Assembly: GCA_002409675.1 (NCBI GenBank)
Contig: DHOB01000056.1
Coordinates: forward strand, 1-18,462
Direction of reading: 5' to 3'
Source of the DNA: Ruminococcaceae bacterium UBA5401
GTDB taxonomy: Bacteria; Bacillota; Clostridia; Oscillospirales; Acutalibacteraceae
DNA length: 18,462 nucleotides
Positions 1 to 7,119 of the stretch are shown here, piece by piece (the first letter of the stretch is position 1; each line of letters opens with the position of its first letter). The notes under the pieces were generated by a model. It made no database searches and had not been told where the DNA came from. It saw only the letters and a program-made list of their open reading frames with translations. Both the position numbers and the translations under genes were made by a program.

Positions 1-1092
1 TACCTCCTCAATAATCTGGACAACGAGCTGACCCACGAAAAGGCGGTCAAGCTGATGGAAGTGGAGCAGCAGACGCGCGAGGAGGCGGACCGCACGGCCC
101 GCGAGATTATCTCGACGGCCATTCAGCGCTGCGCGGCGGACCATGTGGCGGAAGCGACCATCTCGGTGGTGCCGCTGCCGAACGACGAGATGAAGGGCCG
201 CATCATCGGGCGCGAGGGCCGGAACATCCGCGCCATCGAAACCATGACCGGCGTGGATCTGATTATCGACGACACGCCGGAGACCATCACGCTCTCGTGC
301 TTCGAGCCGGTGCGCCGCGAGGTCGCGCGCATCGCGCTGGAGCACCTGATTGCGGACGGCCGGATCCACCCGGCGCGGATTGAGGAAACCATCGAAAAAG
401 CCCGCCGCGAGGTGGACGCAACCATCAAACAGGAGGGCGAGCGCGCCGTGCTGGAAGCCGGCGTGAACGGCATCCACCCGGAGCTGGTCAAGCTGCTGGG
501 GCGGCTGCGCTACCGCACCAGCTACGGCCAGAACGTGCTGAACCATTCGCTGGAGGTCTCTTACCTGGCCGGCATGATGGCCTCGGAGCTCGGCATCGAC
601 CCGACCATCGCGCGCAGAGCCGGTCTGCTGCACGACATCGGCAAGGCGCTGGACCACGAGGTGGAGGGCTCGCATGTGGAAATCGGCGTCGAGGTCGCCC
701 GCAAATACCACGAGAGCGACGCGGTGGTCCACGCCATCCAGGCGCACCACGGCGACGTGGAGGCCAAGACCGTCGCGGCCTGCCTGGTGCAGGCGGCCGA
801 CGCCATCAGCGCCGCCAGGCCCGGGGCCCGGCGCGAAAACCTCGAGAACTATATCAAGCGGCTTGAAAAGCTCGAGCAGGTGGCCTCTTCCTTTGAAGGG
901 GTCGAACACTGCTACGCCATCCAGGCGGGGCGCGAAATCCGCATCATGGTAAAGCCGGAGGTCATCAGCGACGACGACATGGTCCTTCTGGCGCGCAACA
1001 TCTGCAAGAAAATCGAAAGCGACCTCGAATATCCGGGCCAGATTAAAGTCAACATCATCCGCGAAAGCCGCGCAATCGAATACGCGAAATAA
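1..1092 (+). CDS. rny: Ribonuclease Y, C-terminal part (5' end off the window)
   Basis: Membrane-anchored endoribonuclease that starts bulk mRNA decay in Firmicutes. The frame is open from base 1, so the N-terminal membrane helix and much of the coiled coil lie outside; about 363 of the roughly 520 residues usual for the family are present. In order there is the end of a charged, Glu/Arg-rich coiled coil (1-130), a KH RNA-binding domain with the IIGREGRNIRAIE signature (about 205-250), and an HD phosphohydrolase domain with the metal-binding HDIGK at 631-645 and a further histidine pair in AHHGD near 745. The C-terminus ends with the family-typical KVNIIRESRAIEYAK. An ATG at 55 is internal to the coiled coil and is not the true start. 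It is followed by ymdB, the same order as in Bacillus subtilis. The identification is secure; only the missing 5' end is unknown. Confidence 0.97.
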   Translation, partial: YLLNNLDNELTHEKAVKLMEVEQQTREEADRTAREIISTAIQRCAADHVAEATISVVPLPNDEMKGRIIGREGRNIRAIETMTGVDLIIDDTPETITLSCFEPVRREVARIALEHLIADGRIHPARIEETIEKARREVDATIKQEGERAVLEAGVNGIHPELVKLLGRLRYRTSYGQNVLNHSLEVSYLAGMMASELGIDPTIARRAGLLHDIGKALDHEVEGSHVEIGVEVARKYHESDAVVHAIQAHHGDVEAKTVAACLVQAADAISAARPGARRENLENYIKRLEKLEQVASSFEGVEHCYAIQAGREIRIMVKPEVISDDDMVLLARNICKKIESDLEYPGQIKVNIIRESRAIEYAK

Positions 1093-1107
1093 ATTTTGAA
1101 AACAATC

Positions 1108-1136
1108 GGGGAGCAGGAATTCCTGTTCCCCTTCTT
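1108..1136 (+). terminator. Hairpin between rny and ymdB, possible weak terminator
   Basis: An almost perfect inverted repeat, GGGGAGCAGG then AATT then CCTGTTCCCC (1108-1131, one G-T wobble), begins 15 bases after the rny stop. It is followed by TTCTTC rather than a clean T run. It could be a leaky terminator that lowers ymdB relative to rny, or a 3'-end stabiliser of rny mRNA. Its position also argues against a ymdB start upstream of 1159. Confidence 0.5.
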
Positions 1137-1158
1137 CAAACGCGAAAGGCAGTTTTTA

Positions 1159-1926
1159 ATGAATATCCTTGCACTCGGCGACGTGGTCGGCAGCATCGGC
1201 TGCCGCTTTCTGCGCAGACATCTTCCGTCCCTCAAAAAAATCAAGAACATCGACCTGGTCGTCGTAAACGGCGAGAATTCCGCCGACGGCAACGGCCTGA
1301 CGCCCGTTTCCGTCCAGTCCCTGCTGGACAGCGGCGCCGACGTGGTCACTTCCGGCAACCACAGCTTCCGCCGGAAAGAGAGCTACGACCTGTACGACTC
1401 CTGCGAAGTGCTGCTGCGGCCCGCCAACTACCCGCCCGCCGCGCCCGGGCGCGGCTACTGCGTGGTGGACCTCGGCCGCACGCAGGTCGGCGTGCTGAAC
1501 CTGATGGGCGTCGTCTATATGGAGAGCCTGGAGTCCCCGTTCGACGCCGCCGACCGCATCCTGGCGCAGGGCACGCCGAAAATCACGGTGGTGGATTTTC
1601 ACGCCGAGGCGACCGGCGAAAAGCGCTCGTTCGCCTGGTACCTCGACGGGCGGGTCTCTGCGGTGTTCGGCACGCACACCCACGTGCAGACCGCGGACGA
1701 GTGCGTGCTGCCCGGCGGCACGGGCTATATCTCCGACCTCGGCATGACCGGCCCCGTCAACTCCGTGCTCGGCGTCAGGCCGGAGCTGGTCATCCGGAAA
1801 ATGCGCACCAAGATGCCGGTCCGCTTTGCCGTCGCCGACGGCGACTGCTGCACCTGCGGCGCCATTTTCCACATCGACGACAAAACGGGAAAGACGCTTT
1901 CGGTCGAACGCCTGCAGATTCTGTAG
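1159..1926 (+). CDS. ymdB: YmdB-family metallophosphoesterase (cyclic-nucleotide phosphodiesterase family)
   Basis: Cytosolic calcineurin-like phosphoesterase of 255 residues, close to the roughly 264 of B. subtilis YmdB, which hydrolyses 2',3'-cyclic nucleotides and affects biofilm and motility decisions there. All dimetal ligands of the family are visible: D8 in LGDVVG, E39 and N40 in NGEN, N67 and H68 in SGNHSF, H148 in VDFHAEATGEK, and H173/H175 in GTHTHVQT. ATG 1159 is chosen because AAAGGC sits just before it. A TTG at 1096 in the same frame would have to translate the inverted repeat at 1108-1131 and gives a non-family extension. The gene lies directly after rny, as in many Firmicutes. 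The family call is firm; the biological role in this organism is inferred. Confidence 0.95.
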   Translation: MNILALGDVVGSIGCRFLRRHLPSLKKIKNIDLVVVNGENSADGNGLTPVSVQSLLDSGADVVTSGNHSFRRKESYDLYDSCEVLLRPANYPPAAPGRGYCVVDLGRTQVGVLNLMGVVYMESLESPFDAADRILAQGTPKITVVDFHAEATGEKRSFAWYLDGRVSAVFGTHTHVQTADECVLPGGTGYISDLGMTGPVNSVLGVRPELVIRKMRTKMPVRFAVADGDCCTCGAIFHIDDKTGKTLSVERLQIL

Positions 1927-1985
1927 GATATTGTGCCCTTTTTACAGTAAATTTTTTTAATATCGTACTTTTTTATCAAATACTA

Positions 1986-2014
1986 TTGCAAATCTTTGCC
2001 ATTCGATTTATGAT
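1986..2014 (+). promoter_or_regulatory. Sigma-A-like promoter of spoVS
   Basis: TTGCAA (1986-1991), a 17-base spacer and TATGAT (2009-2014) lie in an AT-rich island (1927-2066) that contrasts sharply with the GC-rich surroundings. I looked for a sigma-H pattern, because B. subtilis spoVS uses sigma-H, and saw no good match. spoVS may therefore be expressed vegetatively here. Confidence 0.65.
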
Positions 2015-2066
2015 GTTAGTATCAATATTCCACATTATCCCACAATACATGGCTGGAGGAGCAATT

Positions 2067-2327
2067 ATGGAAATACTTAAAGTATCGTCAAAGTCCGCGC
2101 CAAATTCAGTCGCCGGCGCAGTCGCAGGAGTGATCCGTGAATCCGGAGCAGTAGAACTTCAGGCAGTCGGCGCGGGCGCCACGAACCAGGCCGTCAAGGC
2201 AATCGCCATCGCGCGCGGCTATCTCGCGCCTTCCGGCATCGACGCGGTGTGCACCCCGGCGTTTGCCAGCATCACCATCGACGGGCAAGAGCGCACCGCC
2301 ATCAAGCTCATCGTGCAGCCCCGATAA
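2067..2327 (+). CDS. spoVS: Stage V sporulation protein S
   Basis: Small Alba-like protein of 86 residues, exactly the length of B. subtilis SpoVS and alignable to it end to end from memory: MEILKVSSKS, NSVAGAVAGVIRE, VGAGATNQAVKAIAIARG, and the C-terminal DGQERTAIKLIVQPR. In B. subtilis it is needed for septation, coat assembly and spore maturation; the fold suggests nucleic-acid binding. The start is set by TGGAGGA (2054-2060) six bases before ATG 2067. It has its own promoter and terminator, so it is a single-gene transcript after the rny-ymdB pair. SpoVS also occurs in some non-sporulating lineages, so it supports but does not prove a spore-forming host. Confidence 0.97.
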   Translation: MEILKVSSKSAPNSVAGAVAGVIRESGAVELQAVGAGATNQAVKAIAIARGYLAPSGIDAVCTPAFASITIDGQERTAIKLIVQPR

Positions 2328-2347
2328 CGCAGGAAACCGATTCGGAG

Positions 2348-2376
2348 TCCCCACCGCCGCGTGGGGATATTTTTTT
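2348..2376 (+). terminator. Rho-independent terminator of spoVS
   Basis: Perfect 7-bp stem TCCCCAC (2348-2354) with GTGGGGA (2361-2367), loop CGCCGC, followed after a short ATA by a seven-T run (2370-2376). It lies 20 bases after the spoVS stop and upstream of the fakA promoter. Confidence 0.92.
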
Positions 2377-2417
2377 CCCTCCGGGCAGGGCGGGCGCTTT
2401 TCCGCGCTATTTTTTAA

Positions 2418-2446
2418 TTGAATCGCAGGGCATGATATGTTATAAT
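2418..2446 (+). promoter_or_regulatory. Strong sigma-A promoter of the fakA-recG transcript
   Basis: TTGAAT (2418-2423), a 17-base spacer and a perfect TATAAT (2441-2446), preceded by TG one base upstream (extended -10). It lies 69 bases before the fakA start. The transcribed leader contains a small GCGGG/CCCGC hairpin (about 2474-2487) of unclear meaning. Confidence 0.9.
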
Positions 2447-2514
2447 GGTTAGACGTGAAACGGCAGATTCCGGCGGGAGACCCCGCTTTAGCGCAATTGA
2501 GGGAGTGCTGACAA

Positions 2515-4197
2515 GTGATAAACGGAACCGAACTGAAAAAGGCGATCATTTCCGGCGCAAATAATATTTTAAAACACAAAACGGCGGTGGACGACCTCAA
2601 TATATTCCCCGTGCCGGACGGGGACACGGGGACCAACATGTCGATGACGATCGGTTCGGCCGTCAGGGAACTGGAAAAGTACGGCGGCTCCTCCGCCGCG
2701 GAGGCCGCGCACCTTGCGGCAGAGGCCATGCTGCGCGGCGCGCGCGGGAACTCCGGCGTGATCCTGTCCATCCTGTTCCGCGGGCTTGCGAAGGGCACGG
2801 AAGGGCTGGATTCCGTAAGCGCGGAGGACATGGTCAACGCGTTCGGGCTGGGCGTCGAATCCGCGTACAAAGCGGTGATGAAGCCGACGGAGGGCACCAT
2901 CCTCACGGTCGCCCGCGTCGCCTGCGAAAAGGGCCGCGCCGCCGCCCAGAGCAGCGACGACACCGCGGCCGTCTGGCAGGCCGTGTGCGACGGCGCCGGC
3001 GAAGCGCTGAGCCATACGCCGGAGCTTCTCCCCGTCCTGAAGCGCGCGGGCGTCGTCGACGCGGGCGGAAAGGGCCTGTGCCTGATTTTCGAGGGGATGC
3101 TCAGCGTGTTCCGCGAAGGGGTGGTCATCCAGCCGGAAAACGAGGAGAAAGAGGAGGCCGCCGGCGGGAAGACGGACGATTTCTTCCGCAACGCCGCGGC
3201 GGAGTTCGACCAGGACATCCACTACACCTACTGCACGGAATTCATTATCGGCCGCAATCCCGACTGCAAAAAGGACCCCGCCGATCTGCGCAAATTTCTG
3301 GAAACGATGGGCGACTGCGTGCTGGTCGTGGACGACGACGAGATCATCAAGGTCCACGTGCACACCGAAGACCCCGGCAACGCGCTGGAGGCCGGCCTGG
3401 CATTCGGCCAGCTCCTGACCGTCAAGGTCGACAACATGAAGGAGCAGCACCGCAGGGCGGAAGAGGAAAACCAGGCCGCCCGAAAGGCCGCGGCGTCCAC
3501 GCCGGAACCGGCGCCGGCGGAGCCGGCCGGGGCGGTCGGCTTCGTCGCCGTCGCCGCGGGCGAGGGACTGAAGACGCTGTTCACCGACCTCGGCTGCGCG
3601 CAGGTTGTCAGCGGCGGGCAGACCATGAATCCGAGCACGGAAGACCTGGCGGCCGCGGTGCGCGCCACCCCCGCCAAAACGGTCCTGATTCTGCCCAACA
3701 ACAAGAACATCATCCTCGCGGCGGAGCAGGTGATTCCGCTTGTGAAGGACCGCAAGGTGATTGTCCTGCCGACGCGCACCATTCCGCAGGGGCTTTCCGC
3801 CATGCTGGCGTACAACCCAGACACGGCCGTCGAGGCCAACACCGTCACGATGATGGAAGCGGCCTCCGGCGTCGATACGGGCACCGTGACCTTCGCGGCG
3901 CGCGACTCCGAGTTCGGCGGGCGCAGAATCCACAAGGACGACACGCTGGGCCTGGTGAACGGCAAACTGGAGATCGTCGACCGCACCCGCAACGTCGAGC
4001 GCGTGTGCCAGCGGCTGGTCCACTCCATGGTAAACCGGGGGACGGCGTTCATCACCCTGATTTACGGGGCGGAAGTTTCGGAGGAGACCGCCAACAGTGT
4101 GTACGGGCAGATTAAGTCCAAAGTGGGGAGCAACATCGAGGTCACCTTGGTCAATGGCGGGCAGCCGGTCTACTACTTCATCATTTCCGTCGAGTGA
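2515..4197 (+). CDS. fakA: Fatty acid kinase catalytic subunit FakA (DAK/DegV-like, YloV family)
   Basis: Cytosolic ATP-dependent kinase that, with a FakB fatty-acid-binding partner not seen here, phosphorylates exogenous fatty acids to acyl-phosphate for phospholipid synthesis. It has 560 residues against about 550 for characterised relatives. Domain order: an N-terminal DhaL-type kinase domain (1-200) with the ATP/Mg motif FPVPDGDTGTNM at 31-42; a middle domain with probable zinc ligands C240 (YCTEF) and H281/H283 (KVHVHT); an Ala/Pro/Glu linker at about 318-340; and a C-terminal EDD-fold domain with VSGGQTMNPSTEDL and LPNNKNI. The start is GTG 2515, placed nine bases after GAGGGAG (2499-2505). 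The asp23-like gene (yloU) that often precedes it is absent. recG follows after 21 bases, so the two are probably co-transcribed. Confidence 0.95.
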   Translation: MINGTELKKAIISGANNILKHKTAVDDLNIFPVPDGDTGTNMSMTIGSAVRELEKYGGSSAAEAAHLAAEAMLRGARGNSGVILSILFRGLAKGTEGLDSVSAEDMVNAFGLGVESAYKAVMKPTEGTILTVARVACEKGRAAAQSSDDTAAVWQAVCDGAGEALSHTPELLPVLKRAGVVDAGGKGLCLIFEGMLSVFREGVVIQPENEEKEEAAGGKTDDFFRNAAAEFDQDIHYTYCTEFIIGRNPDCKKDPADLRKFLETMGDCVLVVDDDEIIKVHVHTEDPGNALEAGLAFGQLLTVKVDNMKEQHRRAEEENQAARKAAASTPEPAPAEPAGAVGFVAVAAGEGLKTLFTDLGCAQVVSGGQTMNPSTEDLAAAVRATPAKTVLILPNNKNIILAAEQVIPLVKDRKVIVLPTRTIPQGLSAMLAYNPDTAVEANTVTMMEAASGVDTGTVTFAARDSEFGGRRIHKDDTLGLVNGKLEIVDRTRNVERVCQRLVHSMVNRGTAFITLIYGAEVSEETANSVYGQIKSKVGSNIEVTLVNGGQPVYYFIISVE

Positions 4198-4218
4198 GCC
4201 CGGCCGGCAGAGGGTAAA

Positions 4219-6252
4219 ATGGCCAGTCTGTACCGAACCAAAATTCAGGCGTTGAAAGGCGTCGGCGAGCGGCGCGCAGAGCTGTTCCGAAAGCTCGGCG
4301 TGACCAGCGTCGGCGCTTTGCTGCGTCTTTATCCGAGAGCCTACGAGGACCTGAGCCATCCCTGCGGGGTGCGCGGGGCGTCCCCGGGCCTTCCCTGCGC
4401 CGTGCGCGCCAGAGTGCTGAACGCGCCCGCCGCCACGCGCGCGCGGGGCGGCATGACGCTGTACCGCGCGCAGGCCGACGACGGCCGCAACGTTTTTACC
4501 CTGACCTTTTTTAACAACCCGTACATCCCACGGCTGCTGCGGGCGGGGGAAAGCTATGTCTTTTACGGCAGAGTGACCGCGAATTTTCTGGGGTACGGGA
4601 TGGCGGCGCCGGAATTTTTCCCCGCGGATTCCTGCCCGCCGATCCGGCCGGTCTACCCGCAGACGCAGGGCCTGAGCAGCCGGGTCATCGCCTCCGCGGT
4701 GCGTGAGGCGCTGGGGCTGCTGCCCGAGACCGTGCGCGACCCGCTTCCGCCGGAGCTGCTGGAGCGGTATTCGCTCTGCGGCCTGCGCTGCGCGCTGGAG
4801 AACATCCATTTCCCCGCCAGCATGAAGGCCGCGGAGCGGGCGCGCGGGCGGCTGATTTTCGAGGAACTGCTGGTCCTCTCGCTCGGTCTTTCGCTGCTGC
4901 GGCGGAAGAACGGCGAGACGAGCGGTTTTCCGCTCAAGCGGGACTGCAGCGGGGAGTTCCTCTCGCTGCTGCCGTTCCGGCCGACCCGCGCGCAGGCGCG
5001 CGCCATCCGCGAGGGAATCGGCGACATGATGAGCGGCCGGCGCATGGCGCGCCTGGTGCAGGGCGACGTGGGCTCCGGAAAGACGGCGGTGGCAGCCGCG
5101 CTGTGCCACTCCGCCGTGAAAAACGGGCTGCAGGCCGCGCTGATGGCCCCTACGGAGATTCTCGCGCGCCAGCACGCCGAGTCCCTGAAAAAGCTGCTGG
5201 AGCCCGCCGGGGTGACGGTCGCGTTGCTGACGGGCTCCGTCCCGCCCGCGCGGAAAAGGGCGGTGCTCGCCGCGCTGGAGCAGGGAAAAATCGGGCTGCT
5301 GGTCGGCACGCACGCCCTGCTCTCAAAAAAAGTGAAGTTCCGCCGGCTGGGGCTTGTGGTCACGGACGAGCAGCACCGCTTCGGCGTGGCGCAGCGCGCG
5401 GCGCTCTCTGCAAAAGGCGACCGGCCGCACATGCTGGTCATGAGCGCGACGCCGATTCCCCGCACGCTGGCGCTGATGATTTACGGCGACCTGGACCTCT
5501 CCGTGCTGGACGAGCTTCCCCCCGGCCGGCGGAAGGTGCTGACCTACTCGATTCCCTCCGGCAAGCGCCCCCGCGCGTTCGCGTTCCTCAGGGAAAAGCT
5601 GGCCCAGGGGCAGCAGGGCTACATCGTCTGCCCGGCCATCGGCGAAGGGCAGAGCGACCTCGCCGGCGTGACCGAATACACGCGGAAGCTGCGGACCCGG
5701 TGGCTGCCCGGATGCAGCGTCGCGGCGCTGCACGGCCGGATGAAGCCGAAGGAAAAAAACGCCGTGATGGAAGCCTTCGCCGCCGGGAAAATCGGCGTGC
5801 TGGTTTCCACCACGGTCGTCGAGGTGGGGATCGACGTGCCCAACGCCACGGTGATGCTGATTGAAAACGCGGAGCGGTACGGCCTTTCGCAGCTTCACCA
5901 GCTGCGCGGGCGCGTCGGGCGCGGCCCGCACCAGTCGTACTGCATCCTGATTTCCGACGCGCAGAACAAGGAGGCGCTCGCGCGCCTGGACATCATGCGG
6001 CGGACCTCCGACGGGTTCCGCATTGCGGACGAGGACCTGAAGCTGCGCGGCCCCGGCGACTTCTTCGGCAGCCGGCAGCACGGCCTGCCCGCCCTGAAAA
6101 TCGCGGATATGACGGCCGACATGGGCACGCTGAGCCGGGCCCGGGAAGCGGCCGCGCGGATTCTGAAAGACGACCCGGACCTCTCGCAGCCCGCCTACCG
6201 CCGCCTGCGGGCCGAAGTGCGGCAGCTTTTCGCCCACACGGAGATTTCCTGA
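4219..6252 (+). CDS. recG: ATP-dependent DNA helicase RecG
   Basis: Superfamily 2 helicase that remodels stalled replication forks and branch-migrates Holliday junctions. It has 677 residues, close to the family norm of about 680-690. The N-terminal wedge/OB domain occupies roughly residues 1-220 and begins with the helix-hairpin-helix-like LKGVGERRAELFRKLG. The helicase core follows: Walker A GDVGSGKT at 282-289, motif II DEQHRFGV at 383-390, motif III MSATPIPRTLAL, a VEVGIDVPNA motif V and motif VI QLRGRVGRG. The C-terminal LRGPGDFFGSRQHG segment is a RecG hallmark. ATG 4219 follows AGAGGG. It sits in the fakA transcript, as in the B. subtilis yloV-recG neighbourhood without the serine dehydratase genes. 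Its 3' end is only nine bases from a convergent gene and no hairpin terminator is visible there. Confidence 0.97.
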   Translation: MASLYRTKIQALKGVGERRAELFRKLGVTSVGALLRLYPRAYEDLSHPCGVRGASPGLPCAVRARVLNAPAATRARGGMTLYRAQADDGRNVFTLTFFNNPYIPRLLRAGESYVFYGRVTANFLGYGMAAPEFFPADSCPPIRPVYPQTQGLSSRVIASAVREALGLLPETVRDPLPPELLERYSLCGLRCALENIHFPASMKAAERARGRLIFEELLVLSLGLSLLRRKNGETSGFPLKRDCSGEFLSLLPFRPTRAQARAIREGIGDMMSGRRMARLVQGDVGSGKTAVAAALCHSAVKNGLQAALMAPTEILARQHAESLKKLLEPAGVTVALLTGSVPPARKRAVLAALEQGKIGLLVGTHALLSKKVKFRRLGLVVTDEQHRFGVAQRAALSAKGDRPHMLVMSATPIPRTLALMIYGDLDLSVLDELPPGRRKVLTYSIPSGKRPRAFAFLREKLAQGQQGYIVCPAIGEGQSDLAGVTEYTRKLRTRWLPGCSVAALHGRMKPKEKNAVMEAFAAGKIGVLVSTTVVEVGIDVPNATVMLIENAERYGLSQLHQLRGRVGRGPHQSYCILISDAQNKEALARLDIMRRTSDGFRIADEDLKLRGPGDFFGSRQHGLPALKIADMTADMGTLSRAREAAARILKDDPDLSQPAYRRLRAEVRQLFAHTEIS

Positions 6253-6261
6253 CCGGACCCC

Positions 6262-6957
6262 TCAGCGGCCGAAAAGGCGCCGGCGCGGCGGCGGGTCTTC
6301 GGCCGGAAGGATACGGCTGAAGACCGCATAGTTTTTGGACGTGATGCGGCGGTCTATGTGCCGCGAGCCGAAGAACCATTTTTGATAGGCGACCTGCTTT
6401 AAAACCTGCATGAAGAAGAGCTCCAGCGGAGTGCGGTTCTCCGACCCGAACGAGCCGAACTCCACGCCCGGCGGCGGCTCGTGGGTGACGATATAGTCCA
6501 CGGTGAAGCCGGCGGCCCGCAGGTTTTCCAGGCCCGCGCGCATCTCGTCCCGGCTCGGCATTTCGCAGGGCCACCATTTGCCCGCCCGGATGCGGAGCTG
6601 TTTTTCGTCGCTTTCCCCGCCGCCGAACGCGAAGACCTTTTTGCCCTCGATGGTGTAGACCTGCCCCCGGAGCAGGTGGTACAGGCCGCCGCTGATATGG
6701 CGGGCCTTCCCGCCGTTCCAGTCGACCACGGGGTAGGTGGCCAGCAAATCGAAATTCTCGTGCGTGCCGTCGACAAACGCCACGGTATATTTGCGGCTGC
6801 CCAGCTTTTTGATGGCTTTTCTTTCAGCCGGGCCCCCGTCCCAGAGAAAGCCGAAATCGCCGCAGATGAGGAGGGTGTCCCCCTTCCCGACCTTCTTGAT
6901 TTCCGGCGAATGGAAACGGGCTGTTTCCCCGTGGGTGTCGCCCGTTATGTAAATCAC
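6262..6957 (-). CDS. Small calcineurin-like metallophosphoesterase with altered catalytic motifs
   Basis: Cytosolic protein of 231 residues in the metallophosphoesterase superfamily; substrate unknown. Motifs by residue: GDTHG with D7 and H9, GDFG with D34, then GTHEN at 64-68 where the family normally has GNHE(D/N), THEPP with H159, and FGSRH at 196-200 where GHxH is normal. The usual Asn of motif III (now T65) and the first His of the last motif (now S198) are therefore replaced, although D7, H9, D34, H66, H159 and H200 remain. The start is GTG at 6957, eight bases after GGAGG; an ATG 25 codons upstream (7032) has no site and gives a basic, non-conserved extension. The gene is transcribed alone and convergently to recG. 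Activity could be intact with a modified centre, weakened or lost; I cannot tell which. Confidence 0.88.
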   Translation of the reverse strand: MIYITGDTHGETARFHSPEIKKVGKGDTLLICGDFGFLWDGGPAERKAIKKLGSRKYTVAFVDGTHENFDLLATYPVVDWNGGKARHISGGLYHLLRGQVYTIEGKKVFAFGGGESDEKQLRIRAGKWWPCEMPSRDEMRAGLENLRAAGFTVDYIVTHEPPPGVEFGSFGSENRTPLELFFMQVLKQVAYQKWFFGSRHIDRRITSKNYAVFSRILPAEDPPPRRRLFGR

Positions 6958-7041
6958 TGCGAATTCCTCCAGTTTTGCCCGCCGGCGCTTCCCAATTGTT
7001 AAGATTTCGTTACGGCGCTTTATCTTTCGCATGGATGCTGA

Positions 7042-7047
7042 TATACT
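7042..7047 (+). promoter_or_regulatory. Probable extended -10 promoter of the carboxypeptidase gene
   Basis: TGATATACT gives an extended -10 (TATACT at 7042-7047 with TG one base upstream) in an AT-rich gap between divergent genes. The -35 region at 7019-7024 (TTTATC) is poor. I saw no convincing sigma-F or sigma-G match, although a sporulation-specific promoter cannot be excluded. Confidence 0.5.
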
Positions 7048-7061
7048 ATTTATATGTCAAA

Positions 7062-7090
7062 GTGGCGGGTAAAGACCGCACCGTTTTTTT
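7062..7090 (+). terminator. Terminator-like hairpin in the leader of the carboxypeptidase gene
   Basis: GTG-G-CGG (7062-7068) pairs with CCG-CAC (7076-7081), giving six pairs with one bulged G and loop GTAAAGA, followed by CG and a seven-T run (7084-7090). It lies between the putative -10 and the ribosome site, so it could act as an attenuator. The stem is short, so efficiency is uncertain. Confidence 0.4.
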
Positions 7091-7119
7091 AATCATATCA
7101 CATCGGAGGTCAAATTTCC

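Noticed and set aside
1921..1958. CTGTA/TACAG inverted repeat followed by TTTTTTT after ymdB
   Set aside because: Only five pairs with a 17-base loop and low GC; too weak to list as a terminator, although ymdB transcription could still end here.
2569..5313. A 914-codon open frame on the minus strand opposite fakA and recG
   Set aside because: It is antisense to two unmistakable genes, rich in Arg/Ala/Gly/His as expected from GC-rich third positions, has no ribosome site and no recognisable domain.
7055..7060. TTGACA on the minus strand upstream of the metallophosphoesterase gene
   Set aside because: No acceptable -10 at 16-18 bases (the sequence there reads CATCCA), so no promoter is called.
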